Positions 1 to 6,212 are shown, counted from the first letter of the stretch. The stretch is DNA of 27,523 nt from JANLSE01 sp038214135 (GCA_038214135.1 JBBQSD010000079.1:1-27523), one strand, 5' to 3'. A program made the numbers and translations. Notes: a model not told the origin generated them from the letters alone.

Positions 1-81
1 GCGGTCAAACAATTCCAGCACAGCCGCACATTCGAGTGCTGGCAGCAATGGAGCCGGAAGTGTGGATAATTGAGTGTTCAC
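1..81 (-). CDS. N-terminal fragment of an unidentified protein (runs off window start)
   Basis: Reading leftward from a GTG at 79-81, the frame stays open for 27 codons to the window edge. The residues begin V/M-N-T-Q-L-S-T-L-P-A-P-L-L-P and end in LECAAVLELFDR, a helix-like, protein-like composition. A CCGGAG ribosome-binding sequence lies 7 nt upstream of the GTG, which is why this start was chosen. The family is not recognisable from 27 residues, and most of the gene lies outside the window. A plus-strand reading of the same bases gives only short frames ending near 70, so the minus-strand gene is the better explanation. Moderate to low confidence. Confidence 0.4.
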   Translation of the reverse strand, partial: MNTQLSTLPAPLLPALECAAVLELFDR

Positions 82-101
82 AGGCAAGCTCCGGAGATAG
101 A

Positions 102-199
102 CGAGTATTCAGGAGTCAGGAGTCAGGAGTCAGCATGCTGAGCCAAGAACCGAGTATTCAGGAGTCAGGAGTCAGGAGTCAGCATGCTGAGCCAAGAAC
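102..199. repeat. Perfect 49-bp tandem duplication containing AGGAGTC heptamers
   Basis: Positions 102-150 and 151-199 are identical 49-bp units placed head to tail. Each begins CGAGTATTC, contains three AGGAGTC heptamers (111-131 and 160-180), and ends in GCATGCTGAGCCAAGAAC. The heptamer is the same one found, on the other strand, at 12231-12258. No coding role is evident. The lack of any mismatch suggests a recent duplication, for example by slippage or unequal exchange. Confidence 0.9.
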
Positions 200-262
200 T
201 GAGAACCCGACACTGCCCACACCCGCTTTCAAGTGGAGGGTTTTCTCAGGCCGTTGCCGCTG

Positions 263-370
263 CCCCTCTCTCCCAACCCCTCCCCACCTGTGGTGGAGGG
301 GTGCAAAGGGTTCATAATGGAGCAATTCCCCCTCGCCTCGGCGTGGGAGCGGGGGCCAGGGGGTGAGGGA
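263..370. repeat. CT/GA-rich interspersed hairpin repeat, copy A
   Basis: A roughly 105-bp block built of two hairpin-like modules: CCCCTCTC...GGTGGAGGGGTGCA, then CCCCCTCGCC...GGGGGCCAGGGGGTGAGG. A clearly homologous block lies at 12034-12132, and shorter relatives lie at 9081-9120 and 17448-17504. No ORF in it looks real. It is followed directly by a 44-bp segment (372-415) that recurs inverted at 11987-12030, next to the other long copy. Confidence 0.75.
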
Positions 371-371
371 A

Positions 372-415
372 TCAGCCACCATTATAGATTGATCGCAGCC
401 GAGGCATGACCAACG
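372..415 (-). repeat. 44-bp segment repeated in inverted orientation at 11987-12030
   Basis: The reverse complement of 372-415 matches 11987-12030 at about 39 of 44 positions by eye. Both copies adjoin the long CT-rich repeat (263-370 and 12034-12132). The shared core includes GGTCATGCC and CGGCTGCGATCAATC. It may be part of one composite interspersed repeat. Confidence 0.7.
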
Positions 416-687
416 AGTATTTACAAGCCACTAAGTTCCATTCGGGGTTCGGGGCAAGGCCCCGACCGTGGGTCGTGCCGGACGGAACCGCCCTGACCGC
501 CTGCCGTGCGTAGCGGCACACGTCTGGAAAAGGCTGAACGGCTCCTGCAAAAAAAGTGCCAGCCACGCACAGTGGCAAGAAGCGCCCACCACGCGCAGTG
601 GCAAAGGAAAGAAACACCAAGTATCATACGTCCTATACATACCAACTCAATTATAAACGGTTCATCCAAGCATAGAAGGAGCACCCG
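416..687. other. Spacer upstream of the secreted protease, with small hairpins
   Basis: No convincing gene is seen here. A 17-bp hairpin, TCGGGGC-AAG-GCCCCGA, lies at 449-465. Two similar 13-bp CCAC...GTGG hairpins lie at 563-575 and 589-601, in a 26-bp direct repeat (CCACGC-CAGTGGCAA). An AGAAGGAG ribosome-binding site at 674-681 precedes the ATG at 688. No good -35/-10 pair was found for the downstream gene. Confidence 0.5.
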
Positions 688-2700
688 ATGTTGCGAAGCG
701 CCTGTGCCATCTCACTACTACTTGCCCTCATTCTCCTGCCAGCGCTGGTTTGGCCAAGCGATAGCCGCGCCAGAAGCGTTGCAGCGCCTGTACTGCAAAC
801 CTTTAATCTAACGGTATCGCTCGAATGGAACCCTGGCAAGCAGGATGTTGCAGCGGCTAGGTTGCCAGCAATTCTGAATGCGTCTGGTTGTTCGGCAGAG
901 GCCCGCGATACCTACCTCGATGATCTCAAATCCGGGCTGACTGATGCCTCGCGCTATCTGTATTCGTATAGCCGTGGGCGTTTCGCGCTTGGCACAATCA
1001 CGATTGATACCGAGGGTGCGAGCTGGAATACCGCCGATATTCGCATTCTGGCCGATGGCAGCTATCGTCCGACAGCCGAGGTTGGCGGGATTGTGGCAAC
1101 ACCAACCCGTAATATCAGCGCGACAACCGGCGTGAGTGTGACGTTCTACCCCGGTGCGATCACGCTTGGGCGGCAGTGGGATGGGCGCGGTGCCCGCTGC
1201 GGCGGTTGGTCGCAACCGGAAGCCTGGCGCACCCTTGGCCATGAATGGGGCCATTATGCGCTATTCTTGTTTGATGAATACTATGAGCAGTTTACCCTGC
1301 GCGAACAGTATTGCACAACGACTGGCTTCTCGCCACTTGATCGACGCCGTGGAACCCGTGCTCCAGCAACGATTGCTGGTTCGGCCAACTCGCTCATGGC
1401 CTATCACTACACCACCGATCGGCTATGGGAGAGCGGCAGCGCCACAGGATGCGAGCGCACGCCACAGGCACAAATCAATGGCACATCGGATTGGGAGACT
1501 ATACGGCGCTTCTATCCGAGCATTGGCTCGCCGGATGCGCCCCTAACCAGCCCAGCGCCCGATCCAACCTTTGTTCTGCCGAGTATCGCACCAACCGAAT
1601 ACACCAGCGCGCCAATCAAGGCCGAGGGCTTTTCCGCGCCGCGTGGCGTTGCCCGTTCGTATCTGGTGCGTGGTGTTGGTAGCAGTCAACCGCTTCGTAT
1701 TATCGGCCAGGGCGAAGTGTTGCAGAGTGAGCCTGCTGTCATCCTGGGTGCCCGGCCAAGCCTTGGTGATCGCGCACATATCGCGTTTGAGGATTGGAAC
1801 ACCGGCGGGCGTTCGGTCTTCCCCGCCAACCCGGATACTGTAGCAGCGCTCAATACGACTCCAGGAATACCGCCAGCCGCACTGACCCTAACACCCAGCA
1901 CCTGGCAACCAGCGCTGCGGATTGTGCCATTGGTGCAGCAACTCACCAGCGACACATCAGCGCTGATTGGCTTGCGATTACGGATTGAGGATTGTGCCCG
2001 CCGCACCAAGCAGATCCGGGTGGTACTCTGCCCAGCCGGTGGCCTGTGCAACAACCAGATCACACTATCAGTCGGCAGTGGTGGCATCTTCGCAACCGAT
2101 CTCTCATTGCCGAATGAAGTATCCAGCCGCCAATCCGCAGCGCATGGCTACCTGTATCTGCGTAGTGTCGATACTAACGAGGAAATTATCAGCACCTATC
2201 AGATCGGCGGCGGAGCTGGTTCTGGCCATATCGGTGCCCATCCGCCGCTCCTGGATGGCAGTGTTGCCATCGAGGTGCCACAGGGCAATAATCTGCCACT
2301 TGGCCGGGATTCGCGGGTACTAGCAAGTAATGCGCTTGTCTGCCAGGCACCAGCATTGCCAGCTGGTATTCGTAGCATCGTTGGCAATCCCGTCGATATT
2401 CAGCCCGTCCTGGCCGATCAGGCAGTTGGGCAACCATGGGGCAGCCTGGTGAGCGATCCACCACTGGCCGTGCGCCTGAGCTACAACCAGGATCTGCTGG
2501 ATCGGCTGGGGATCGATGAGCGCAGCCTGGTATTATTGCAAATCAACCAGCAGGGTGTCTGGCAGATCGTACCAACTACCGGGCACAGCCTGGATCTGGA
2601 TTGGATCGGCGGGGTGCCATTGGCATTGCAGGGAAATGGGGCGATCTATGCGCTTGGCCATGCCGATGCGCGGGTGTCGTTGCCACTGGTGCGGCGGTAG
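688..2700 (+). CDS. Secreted CLCA-like zinc metalloprotease candidate
   Basis: 670 aa with an N-terminal signal peptide: a hydrophobic core of about residues 7-22, then a polar Ser/Arg stretch. The central motif is H185-E-W-G-H189 followed by six residues and D196-E197-Y198. The spacing HEXXH-x6-DEY matches the catalytic motif of the N-terminal domain of CLCA proteins (metal-dependent proteases once thought to be chloride channels). H185 and H189 would bind zinc, E186 would be the base and D196 or E197 the third ligand. The C-terminal half (about 290-670) is beta-rich and Pro/Thr-rich, resembling adhesion modules, with no domain named confidently. AGAAGGAG lies 6 nt upstream of the ATG. No VWA MIDAS motif (DxSxS) was found, so this is not a full CLCA. 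The product is probably exported. The protease role is inferred from the motif only. Confidence 0.75.
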   Translation: MLRSACAISLLLALILLPALVWPSDSRARSVAAPVLQTFNLTVSLEWNPGKQDVAAARLPAILNASGCSAEARDTYLDDLKSGLTDASRYLYSYSRGRFALGTITIDTEGASWNTADIRILADGSYRPTAEVGGIVATPTRNISATTGVSVTFYPGAITLGRQWDGRGARCGGWSQPEAWRTLGHEWGHYALFLFDEYYEQFTLREQYCTTTGFSPLDRRRGTRAPATIAGSANSLMAYHYTTDRLWESGSATGCERTPQAQINGTSDWETIRRFYPSIGSPDAPLTSPAPDPTFVLPSIAPTEYTSAPIKAEGFSAPRGVARSYLVRGVGSSQPLRIIGQGEVLQSEPAVILGARPSLGDRAHIAFEDWNTGGRSVFPANPDTVAALNTTPGIPPAALTLTPSTWQPALRIVPLVQQLTSDTSALIGLRLRIEDCARRTKQIRVVLCPAGGLCNNQITLSVGSGGIFATDLSLPNEVSSRQSAAHGYLYLRSVDTNEEIISTYQIGGGAGSGHIGAHPPLLDGSVAIEVPQGNNLPLGRDSRVLASNALVCQAPALPAGIRSIVGNPVDIQPVLADQAVGQPWGSLVSDPPLAVRLSYNQDLLDRLGIDERSLVLLQINQQGVWQIVPTTGHSLDLDWIGGVPLALQGNGAIYALGHADARVSLPLVRR

Positions 2701-2735
2701 GGCAACGGGTGCGGCGCGTTGTGCTACCCAATATG

Positions 2736-2860
2736 GGCAGACACATCGGTCTGCCTCTACGGTCATGGTCGGTCGCTTCGCTGGGGCGAACCTCGTGTTC
2801 GCCCGCATGGCCCGCGATGATGGGCGGTTCGCGAACCGCCCCTACGGTCATGGTCGGTCG
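2736..2860. repeat. Cluster of three hairpin repeats downstream of the protease gene
   Basis: Three inverted repeats sit in series: GGCAGAC/GTCTGCC at 2736-2755, GGGCGAAC/GTTCGCCC at 2784-2804, and GGGCGGTTC-GC-GAACCGCCC at 2822-2841. The segment CTACGGTCATGGTCGGTCG follows the first and third hairpins as a direct repeat (from about 2757 and 2841). Hairpins of the first and third types recur at 16386-16405 and 16297-16316. They could stabilise or terminate the upstream transcript, but no T-run follows. Confidence 0.8.
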
Positions 2861-2911
2861 TGGAATGTGTCATTCCGAAAACATATGTCGTATCCAACAA
2901 CGCACTGTTTT

Positions 2912-2940
2912 TTGATATTCACTCGCTATGTGACTACACT
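2912..2940 (+). promoter_or_regulatory. Sigma70-type promoter of the mazEF-like pair
   Basis: TTGATA at 2912-2917 and TACACT at 2935-2940 are separated by exactly 17 nt. The ATG of the antitoxin gene follows 28 nt downstream. The fit to the -35/-10 consensus and the position directly ahead of a toxin-antitoxin pair make this the likely operon promoter. Autoregulation by the AbrB/MazE-type antitoxin is known for the family; no clear operator dyad was identified. Confidence 0.6.
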
Positions 2941-2968
2941 GTACCTACATGAACATTGGAGATACGGT

Positions 2969-3232
2969 ATGGCAGCCACCATTCGAACACGGCTGATTAA
3001 GATCGGCAACTCGCAGGGCGTGCGTATCCCGAAGCTCATCCTCGATCAACTGGCGTTTGCGGATACGATTGAGTTGATTGTCGATGGCGAGCAGCTTATT
3101 CTACGCCCTAGCGCCCATCCGCGTGCCAATTGGCCTGCTCAATTTCAGCAGATGGCGGCGGCTGGCGATGATACACTCCTCGATCCCGATCTCGTGCCAA
3201 CCACATGGGACGAAAGCGATTGGGAATGGTAA
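2969..3232 (+). CDS. mazE: MazE/AbrB-type antitoxin
   Basis: 87 aa. The N-terminal half carries the SpoVT-AbrB swapped-hairpin signature of MazE proteins: RLIKIGNSQGVRIPK, then LDQL, then IELIVDGEQLILRP. The C-terminal part is acidic and Trp-rich (ending DESDWEW), as in antitoxins whose flexible tail wraps the toxin. The frame is open far upstream, but the ATG at 2969 is chosen because GGAGA at 2958-2962 is a good ribosome-binding site, the AbrB fold starts here, and a consensus promoter lies just upstream. Its stop overlaps the toxin start (ATGGTAA), indicating translational coupling. The antitoxin would bind both the toxin and operon DNA. Confidence 0.85.
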   Translation: MAATIRTRLIKIGNSQGVRIPKLILDQLAFADTIELIVDGEQLILRPSAHPRANWPAQFQQMAAAGDDTLLDPDLVPTTWDESDWEW

Positions 3233-3549
3233 TCCAACGCTTTGCTGTGTTTCTGATCAACCTCGATCCAACGCAAGGAGTCGAGATCCCAAAAACCCGT
3301 CCGTGTGTCATTATTTCGCCTGATGAGCTCAATGCGGCGATTCAAACTGTGATCATTGCGCCGATGACAACCAAGAGCCGTAATTACCCAAGTCGCGTTG
3401 GTTGTCGCTTCGAGGATCGCGATGCCCATATCGTCCTCGATCAGATTCGCACGGTCGATAAACGCCGCCTGATCAAGCCGCTTGGCCTGCTTGATGCTAC
3501 CACCCAACGCCGAGTCCTGCAGGTATTGGCCGACATGTTTGCTGAGTAG
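3226..3549 (+). CDS. mazF: MazF/PemK-family endoribonuclease toxin
   Basis: 107 aa, the usual MazF length. Recognisable blocks are INLDP, KTRPCVIISPDELN (residues 23-36), APMTT (46-49) and LDQIRTVDKRR (71-81). In this family the Arg of KTRP (R25) and the Thr of the MTT motif (T48) are the catalytic residues for sequence-specific cleavage of single-stranded RNA, and both are present, so the toxin looks intact. The upstream ATG at 3205 adds seven residues not usual for the family. The start at 3226 is preferred because it overlaps the antitoxin stop by 7 nt and aligns with the MVIQR-type N-terminus. It is co-transcribed with the antitoxin. Confidence 0.88.
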   Translation: MVIQRFAVFLINLDPTQGVEIPKTRPCVIISPDELNAAIQTVIIAPMTTKSRNYPSRVGCRFEDRDAHIVLDQIRTVDKRRLIKPLGLLDATTQRRVLQVLADMFAE

Positions 3550-3590
3550 TGGGATTCGATGCCTCGTGCATCAGGATGAATGAGAACCAC

Positions 3591-3716
3591 ATGGAGCAAT
3601 TATCATTTATTGATGATCCGCGACCTATCGCAATTGTTAATGTGGCGATGAAGAGCACGCATCACGCCGAAACGACGGAACTGCTTATTGGGAGAAATTT
3701 AGATTGGGCACGGTAG
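3591..3716 (+). CDS. Small ORF of unknown function (41 aa)
   Basis: ATG at 3591, TAG at 3714-3716. The product begins MEQLSFIDDPRP and ends LIGRNLDWAR. It lies between the toxin gene and the acetyltransferase. The composition looks more protein-like than random, but the ribosome-binding site is weak (GAGAACC) and no family is recognised. It may be a remnant of a larger gene or noise. Confidence 0.2.
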   Translation: MEQLSFIDDPRPIAIVNVAMKSTHHAETTELLIGRNLDWAR

Positions 3717-3757
3717 CCAGCGCCAGTTCTTCCAATCTACACCGGAGGGAGGCATGT

Positions 3758-4252
3758 ATGCCCATTGCGCTTCGACCAATACATGACCAGGATATTGATG
3801 CTATCGTTCAGCTTTCGCTATTGGCATGGGCACCTGTTTTTGATTCTTTCCAACAGGTGTTAGGGTCTGTTATCTATACCAACCTGTATCCTGATTGGAT
3901 CGCAAGCCAGGCTAAAACTGTTGAATCCATGTGCCGCGATACAATGAAGTATCGCGGCTGGGTTGCAGAGCGAGACCAGATGGTTGTCGGGTTCATCCTC
4001 TATGAGCTGGACACGCAAACGCTGGTGGGAGAAGTTCAGTTACTTGCCGTCCATCCAGCGCATCAGAGCCTTGGAATAGGAACTCTGTTGAATAATGTTG
4101 CACTTGAGCAACTGAAAGAGCATGGCATGCATATGGCTGTTGTCGGAACGGGTGGCGATCCCGGCCACGCCCCAGCCAGAGCGGCATATGAAAAAGCCGG
4201 GTACACGCCATTGCCGATCGTTCGCTACTACAAAATGCTGGTTGATGAGTAA
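3758..4252 (+). CDS. GNAT-family N-acetyltransferase
   Basis: 164 aa. The acetyl-CoA binding motif A is clear: VQLLAVHPAHQSLGIGTLL, with the Q-x-x-G-x-G pyrophosphate loop in QSLGIG. It is followed by a C-terminal NxxAxxAYEKAGY-like element (ARAAYEKAGYTPL). The fold would transfer an acetyl group from acetyl-CoA to an amine; the substrate is not predictable. The start at 3758 is chosen over an in-frame ATG at 3704 because GGAGGGAGG at 3744-3752 lies immediately upstream and because MPIALRPIHDQD is a typical GNAT first strand. It is probably monocistronic, facing the decayed IS200 element. Confidence 0.85.
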   Translation: MPIALRPIHDQDIDAIVQLSLLAWAPVFDSFQQVLGSVIYTNLYPDWIASQAKTVESMCRDTMKYRGWVAERDQMVVGFILYELDTQTLVGEVQLLAVHPAHQSLGIGTLLNNVALEQLKEHGMHMAVVGTGGDPGHAPARAAYEKAGYTPLPIVRYYKMLVDE

Positions 4253-4307
4253 CTGCCTGCGAATCAGGGTAATTTTCGTGATTTTCAGATGCTTTCTTTA
4301 CGATTCT

Positions 4308-4361
4308 AGCCCGTAAAGCCCAGGAGCTTTAGACGCCCAAAGGGCACTGGATATACGGGCT
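4308..4361. repeat. Nested stem-loop, possible IS200/IS605-type left end
   Basis: AGCCCGTA (4308-4315) pairs perfectly with TACGGGCT (4354-4361), enclosing a second hairpin GCCC-AAA-GGGC (4335-4345). It lies about 80 nt upstream of a transposase fragment with IS200-type sequence. IS200/IS605 elements have subterminal hairpins recognised by the Y1 transposase, so this may be the left end; a terminator for the GNAT gene is the alternative. Confidence 0.45.
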
Positions 4362-4439
4362 TCACTCGCTTTAGCCGCTGTAGTCGGTGACTGAACAGTG
4401 CTGTATTATACTGCACGCAGTCATCTACTAAAGGTGGAT

Positions 4440-4598
4440 ATGGAACTACGCCAACCTAACAAAACGTATCACACCGATCATAGCATCATGTATAGCTGCC
4501 AATATCATGTGATCTTCTGTCCAAAGTATCGGCGTAAGGTGCTGATTGATTCGGTTGCCCCTTCGGCTTTGCGCTACGCGCCTTTACAACTCAAATAG
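4440..4598 (+). pseudogene. Truncated IS200/IS605-type TnpA (Y1 transposase) fragment
   Basis: The ATG at 4440 opens a frame whose first ~37 residues contain CQYHVIFCPKYRRKVL, the diagnostic N-terminal block of IS200-type Y1 transposases. After KVLID the frame switches into unrelated sequence (SVAPSALRYAPLQLK) and stops at 4596-4598. That tail is encoded by a repeat also present at 14140-14182. A full TnpA is about 130-150 aa, with an HUH motif and a catalytic Tyr further on. Those are missing, so the element is dead. The transposase was evidently cut by the MITE-like sequence that follows. Confidence 0.8.
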
Positions 4599-4608
4599 GA
4601 ATGCTATA
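4566..4608 (+). mobile_element. Right end of a MITE-like repeat (partial copy)
   Basis: These 43 bp match 14140-14182 at about 40 of 43 positions, from GCTTTGCGCTACGCGCC to the terminal ATAGGAATGCTATA (4595-4608). In the other copy the equivalent terminus is one arm of a 14-bp inverted repeat. Here the left arm is not found: the sequence is joined directly to the transposase fragment. The terminus overlaps the last codons of the LexA-like gene on the opposite strand. Confidence 0.7.
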
Positions 4609-5239
4609 TCCCATCAAGTGGAGGGAAATCTGGATTAGCGCCTCGTAGAGCAGCATCTTTAATATTTTGATCCACATCCTCGCCAACAATACTTGTTCCT
4701 ACTGGCACACGCATGACCGCAATAGCTCCAGGTGGGATTTGCTGAGATGGTCGAACAAGCTCCACTATAATAGTATCGCCTTGGTAAATTCGGCGATGCT
4801 CCATACTATCGCTGAGTACTGTCATTGCGACGTGCGTGTCTGCATCAAAGCCACACTCAAACCTCACATCTGGATCATTCTCAAACAACTCAGCATCGCC
4901 AGCACGTACACCTCCCACGTGTCGCAAATTGGTTGTACGAGGTGGAGATAACCGACGTGACTCTGTGATAACGGGATGTAGCCATTTCCCATTTCGCTCT
5001 TCAAGTTGCTGTGCTCGTAGTTTGCCCCTTTCAGTTAACTCCCATCCTCCACCCAAATTATCATCTCTGCGACCAACATATCCCTCTTGTTGAAGATCCG
5101 CCAGCCTCTGCGAAATATTGTTGGCCCTTGCATCAAGATTTTCAACAATTCGATTGAGCGGAATGGGCGTCACTTTTGGCCAACTATTCATGAAGATAAG
5201 AATTCTATCCTTTGTCGCTCCAGTTTCGCCTCTAGCCAT
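4604..5239 (-). CDS. LexA-like repressor: winged-helix plus S24-type domain, probably 3'-truncated
   Basis: 211 aa. Residues ~8-85 form a winged helix (DRILIFMNSW, then NNISQRLADLQQEGYVGRR, then GGGWELTERG). A LexA/S24 domain follows: an Ala-Gly cleavage-site candidate at A113-G114 (VRAGDAELF), the nucleophile candidate S145 in LSDSMEH, and IYQGDTIIVE. The conserved catalytic Lys, expected about 37 residues after the Ser, is not there (TSIVG at that place). The protein stops right after ANPDFPP, where family members usually continue for another strand or two. The final Ile codon and stop (ATA TAG) come from the terminus of the MITE-like repeat. The start at 5239 is chosen because GGAGGGAG lies just before it; an ATG at 5251 would overlap that sequence. 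Operator-like sites upstream suggest autoregulation. Self-cleavage is doubtful. Confidence 0.75.
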   Translation of the reverse strand: MARGETGATKDRILIFMNSWPKVTPIPLNRIVENLDARANNISQRLADLQQEGYVGRRDDNLGGGWELTERGKLRAQQLEERNGKWLHPVITESRRLSPPRTTNLRHVGGVRAGDAELFENDPDVRFECGFDADTHVAMTVLSDSMEHRRIYQGDTIIVELVRPSQQIPPGAIAVMRVPVGTSIVGEDVDQNIKDAALRGANPDFPPLDGI

Positions 5240-5259
5240 TTCTCCCTCCATAGATTACA

Positions 5260-5271
5260 GAACTGATGTTC
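5260..5271. promoter_or_regulatory. LexA-type operator site 1, GAAC-TGAT-GTTC
   Basis: A perfect GAAC-N4-GTTC core, the pattern of Gram-positive/Chloroflexota-type SOS boxes. It lies just downstream of the -10 (5274-5279) of the LexA-like gene on the minus strand, about where transcription would start, so binding would block initiation. Confidence 0.6.
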
Positions 5272-5273
5272 GT

Positions 5274-5302
5274 ATTATAGGGGCAACTTCTTGTCTGAAC
5301 AA
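5274..5302 (-). promoter_or_regulatory. Promoter of the LexA-like gene
   Basis: On the minus strand, TTGTTC (5297-5302) and a consensus TATAAT (5274-5279) are separated by 17 nt. The -35 is an arm of the 16-bp palindrome at 5297-5312, and site 1 covers the initiation region. This is the arrangement expected for an autorepressed gene. Confidence 0.65.
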
Positions 5303-5312
5303 GTGTTTGTTC
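5297..5312. promoter_or_regulatory. LexA-type operator site 2, 16-bp palindrome overlapping the -35
   Basis: GAACAAGTGTTTGTTC is a perfect inverted repeat (GAACAA-GTGT-TTGTTC). Its left part, GAAC-AAGT-GTTT, also fits the GAAC-RNRY-GTTY core of Bacillus-type SOS boxes. It overlaps the -35 of the LexA-like gene and lies in the divergent spacer shared with the 5470 gene pair. Confidence 0.65.
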
Positions 5313-5443
5313 ATTATCCTACACAATATCTAACATGGTTTTCGGATGCTTTCGCTACAGGTATAGGCCATCAATCACATGCTACCCGTTTTGAAGCCTC
5401 CTCATTGCACAACATGCTACAATAGATACGTAGCCACACCTAT

Positions 5444-5455
5444 GAACGAACGTTC
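5444..5455. promoter_or_regulatory. LexA-type operator site 3, GAAC-GAAC-GTTC
   Basis: A third perfect GAAC-N4-GTTC core, 14 nt before the ATG of the rightward gene pair and about 20 nt after a TACAAT -10 candidate (5418-5423). Its position in the leader of the toxin-like gene suggests the LexA-like protein represses that pair as well as itself. Confidence 0.6.
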
Positions 5456-5469
5456 TTTGCGAGCGCCAT

Positions 5470-5799
5470 ATGTCGAATGGTAAACGATGGACAGTCCATG
5501 ATCGTTATGGCAATATGGTGTACTTGACGCAGGAGCGTTGGCAGCATATTATCGACCCAATCAATCATCCAGAATTAGAGCAGTTTGAAGCGGAGTTACA
5601 GGAGACAATCCAAACAGGGCAACGGAAACAAGACAGCTTGAGTTTTCAGAAATATCGCTATAGTAAAACCTTTGGCCATCTGCCTGAGCAGAATACACAT
5701 ATTGTTGCTATTGTGCTCTTCCGATTTTCTGAAGGAGATGATGGAAAGCCGATTGCAAACAACTATATCGTGACGGCCTATATGAAAGAAGTAGGATGA
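5470..5799 (+). CDS. Toxin-like small protein, possible BECR-type nuclease
   Basis: 109 aa. It contains the pattern HDRYGNMVYLTQERWQHI (10-27), then NHPELEQFEAELQETI, KYRYSKTF and HIVAIVLFRF, and ends NNYIVTAYMKEVG. This 'DRYGN-YLT-ERW-HI...HPE' layout belongs to a family common in Chloroflexota and cyanobacteria, almost always beside a DUF2283 gene. The layout resembles small nucleases of the Barnase/EndoU/ColicinE5-D/RelE group, but that assignment is from memory of the motif and is uncertain. The stop at 5797-5799 is 4 nt from the next ATG, so the two genes form an operon. A GAAC-N4-GTTC operator sits in its leader. Confidence 0.7.
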   Translation: MSNGKRWTVHDRYGNMVYLTQERWQHIIDPINHPELEQFEAELQETIQTGQRKQDSLSFQKYRYSKTFGHLPEQNTHIVAIVLFRFSEGDDGKPIANNYIVTAYMKEVG

Positions 5800-5803
5800 G
5801 CCG

Positions 5804-6175
5804 ATGAGTGAGCCTCTCTACAGCTATGATGAGCTCAGTGATACGCTCTCGATTGCCTTTACCATTGGTGAGCATGCAACCGGTATTGAACTCACTGATC
5901 ACATTCTGCTACGCCTGAATACCCGTGATCGACGGGCGATTGGTATCACTCTTCTGGATTATTCCCTGCTGACACAAACGACAGAAGTTGGGCAAAAGAG
6001 CTATCCGCTTACCGGTTTTGATGATCTCACTGAGGAAACACGAGCCTTGGTGATCGACATCCTTCGGCAACCGCCGGTCAACGAAATTCTGGTGCTTTCT
6101 GCCTATACTCCGGCCATCAATCAAACCATCCCGATTATTGCTATTCACCCCATTGCAATCAGCCAATCATCATAA
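5804..6175 (+). CDS. DUF2283-family protein, putative antitoxin partner
   Basis: 123 aa. It starts with the typical DUF2283 strand pattern YSYDELSDTLSIAF (residues 6-19), followed by an acidic/hydrophobic segment with LTDHILLRLNTRDRRAIGITLLDYS. The region after about residue 60 is less characteristic. DUF2283 genes commonly sit next to DUF4258- or BECR-type toxin candidates and are thought to be antitoxins, and the 4-nt spacing from the upstream gene fits that. GTAGGATGAG just before the ATG serves as ribosome-binding site. A perfect 16-bp-stem hairpin begins 2 nt after the stop. Confidence 0.7.
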   Translation: MSEPLYSYDELSDTLSIAFTIGEHATGIELTDHILLRLNTRDRRAIGITLLDYSLLTQTTEVGQKSYPLTGFDDLTEETRALVIDILRQPPVNEILVLSAYTPAINQTIPIIAIHPIAISQSS

Positions 6176-6176
6176 T

Positions 6177-6212
6177 GGCCGTAGAGACGCAACATCTTGC
6201 GTCTCTACGGCC
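6177..6212. terminator. 16-bp perfect stem-loop directly after the DUF2283 stop
   Basis: The left arm (6177-6192, GGCCGTAGAGACGCAA) pairs perfectly with the right arm (6197-6212) across a CATC loop. It starts 2 nt after the TAA. It belongs to a GTAGAGACGCAA/TTGCGTCTCTAC hairpin family also seen at 6380-6405 and 10460-10484. It is probably a transcript end or stability structure, although no U-tract follows. Confidence 0.65.

Noticed and set aside
102..199. Repeat array as a CRISPR
   Set aside because: Only two identical tandem 49-bp units with no variable spacers and no cas genes nearby.
372..684. Overlapping minus-strand ORFs of 60-90 codons
   Set aside because: Low-complexity products from hairpin and repeat sequence, without ribosome-binding sites or family likeness.
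2516..2968. N-terminal extension of the antitoxin frame
   Set aside because: It overlaps the protease gene in another frame and runs through hairpin repeats. The promoter and ribosome-binding site lie just before 2969.
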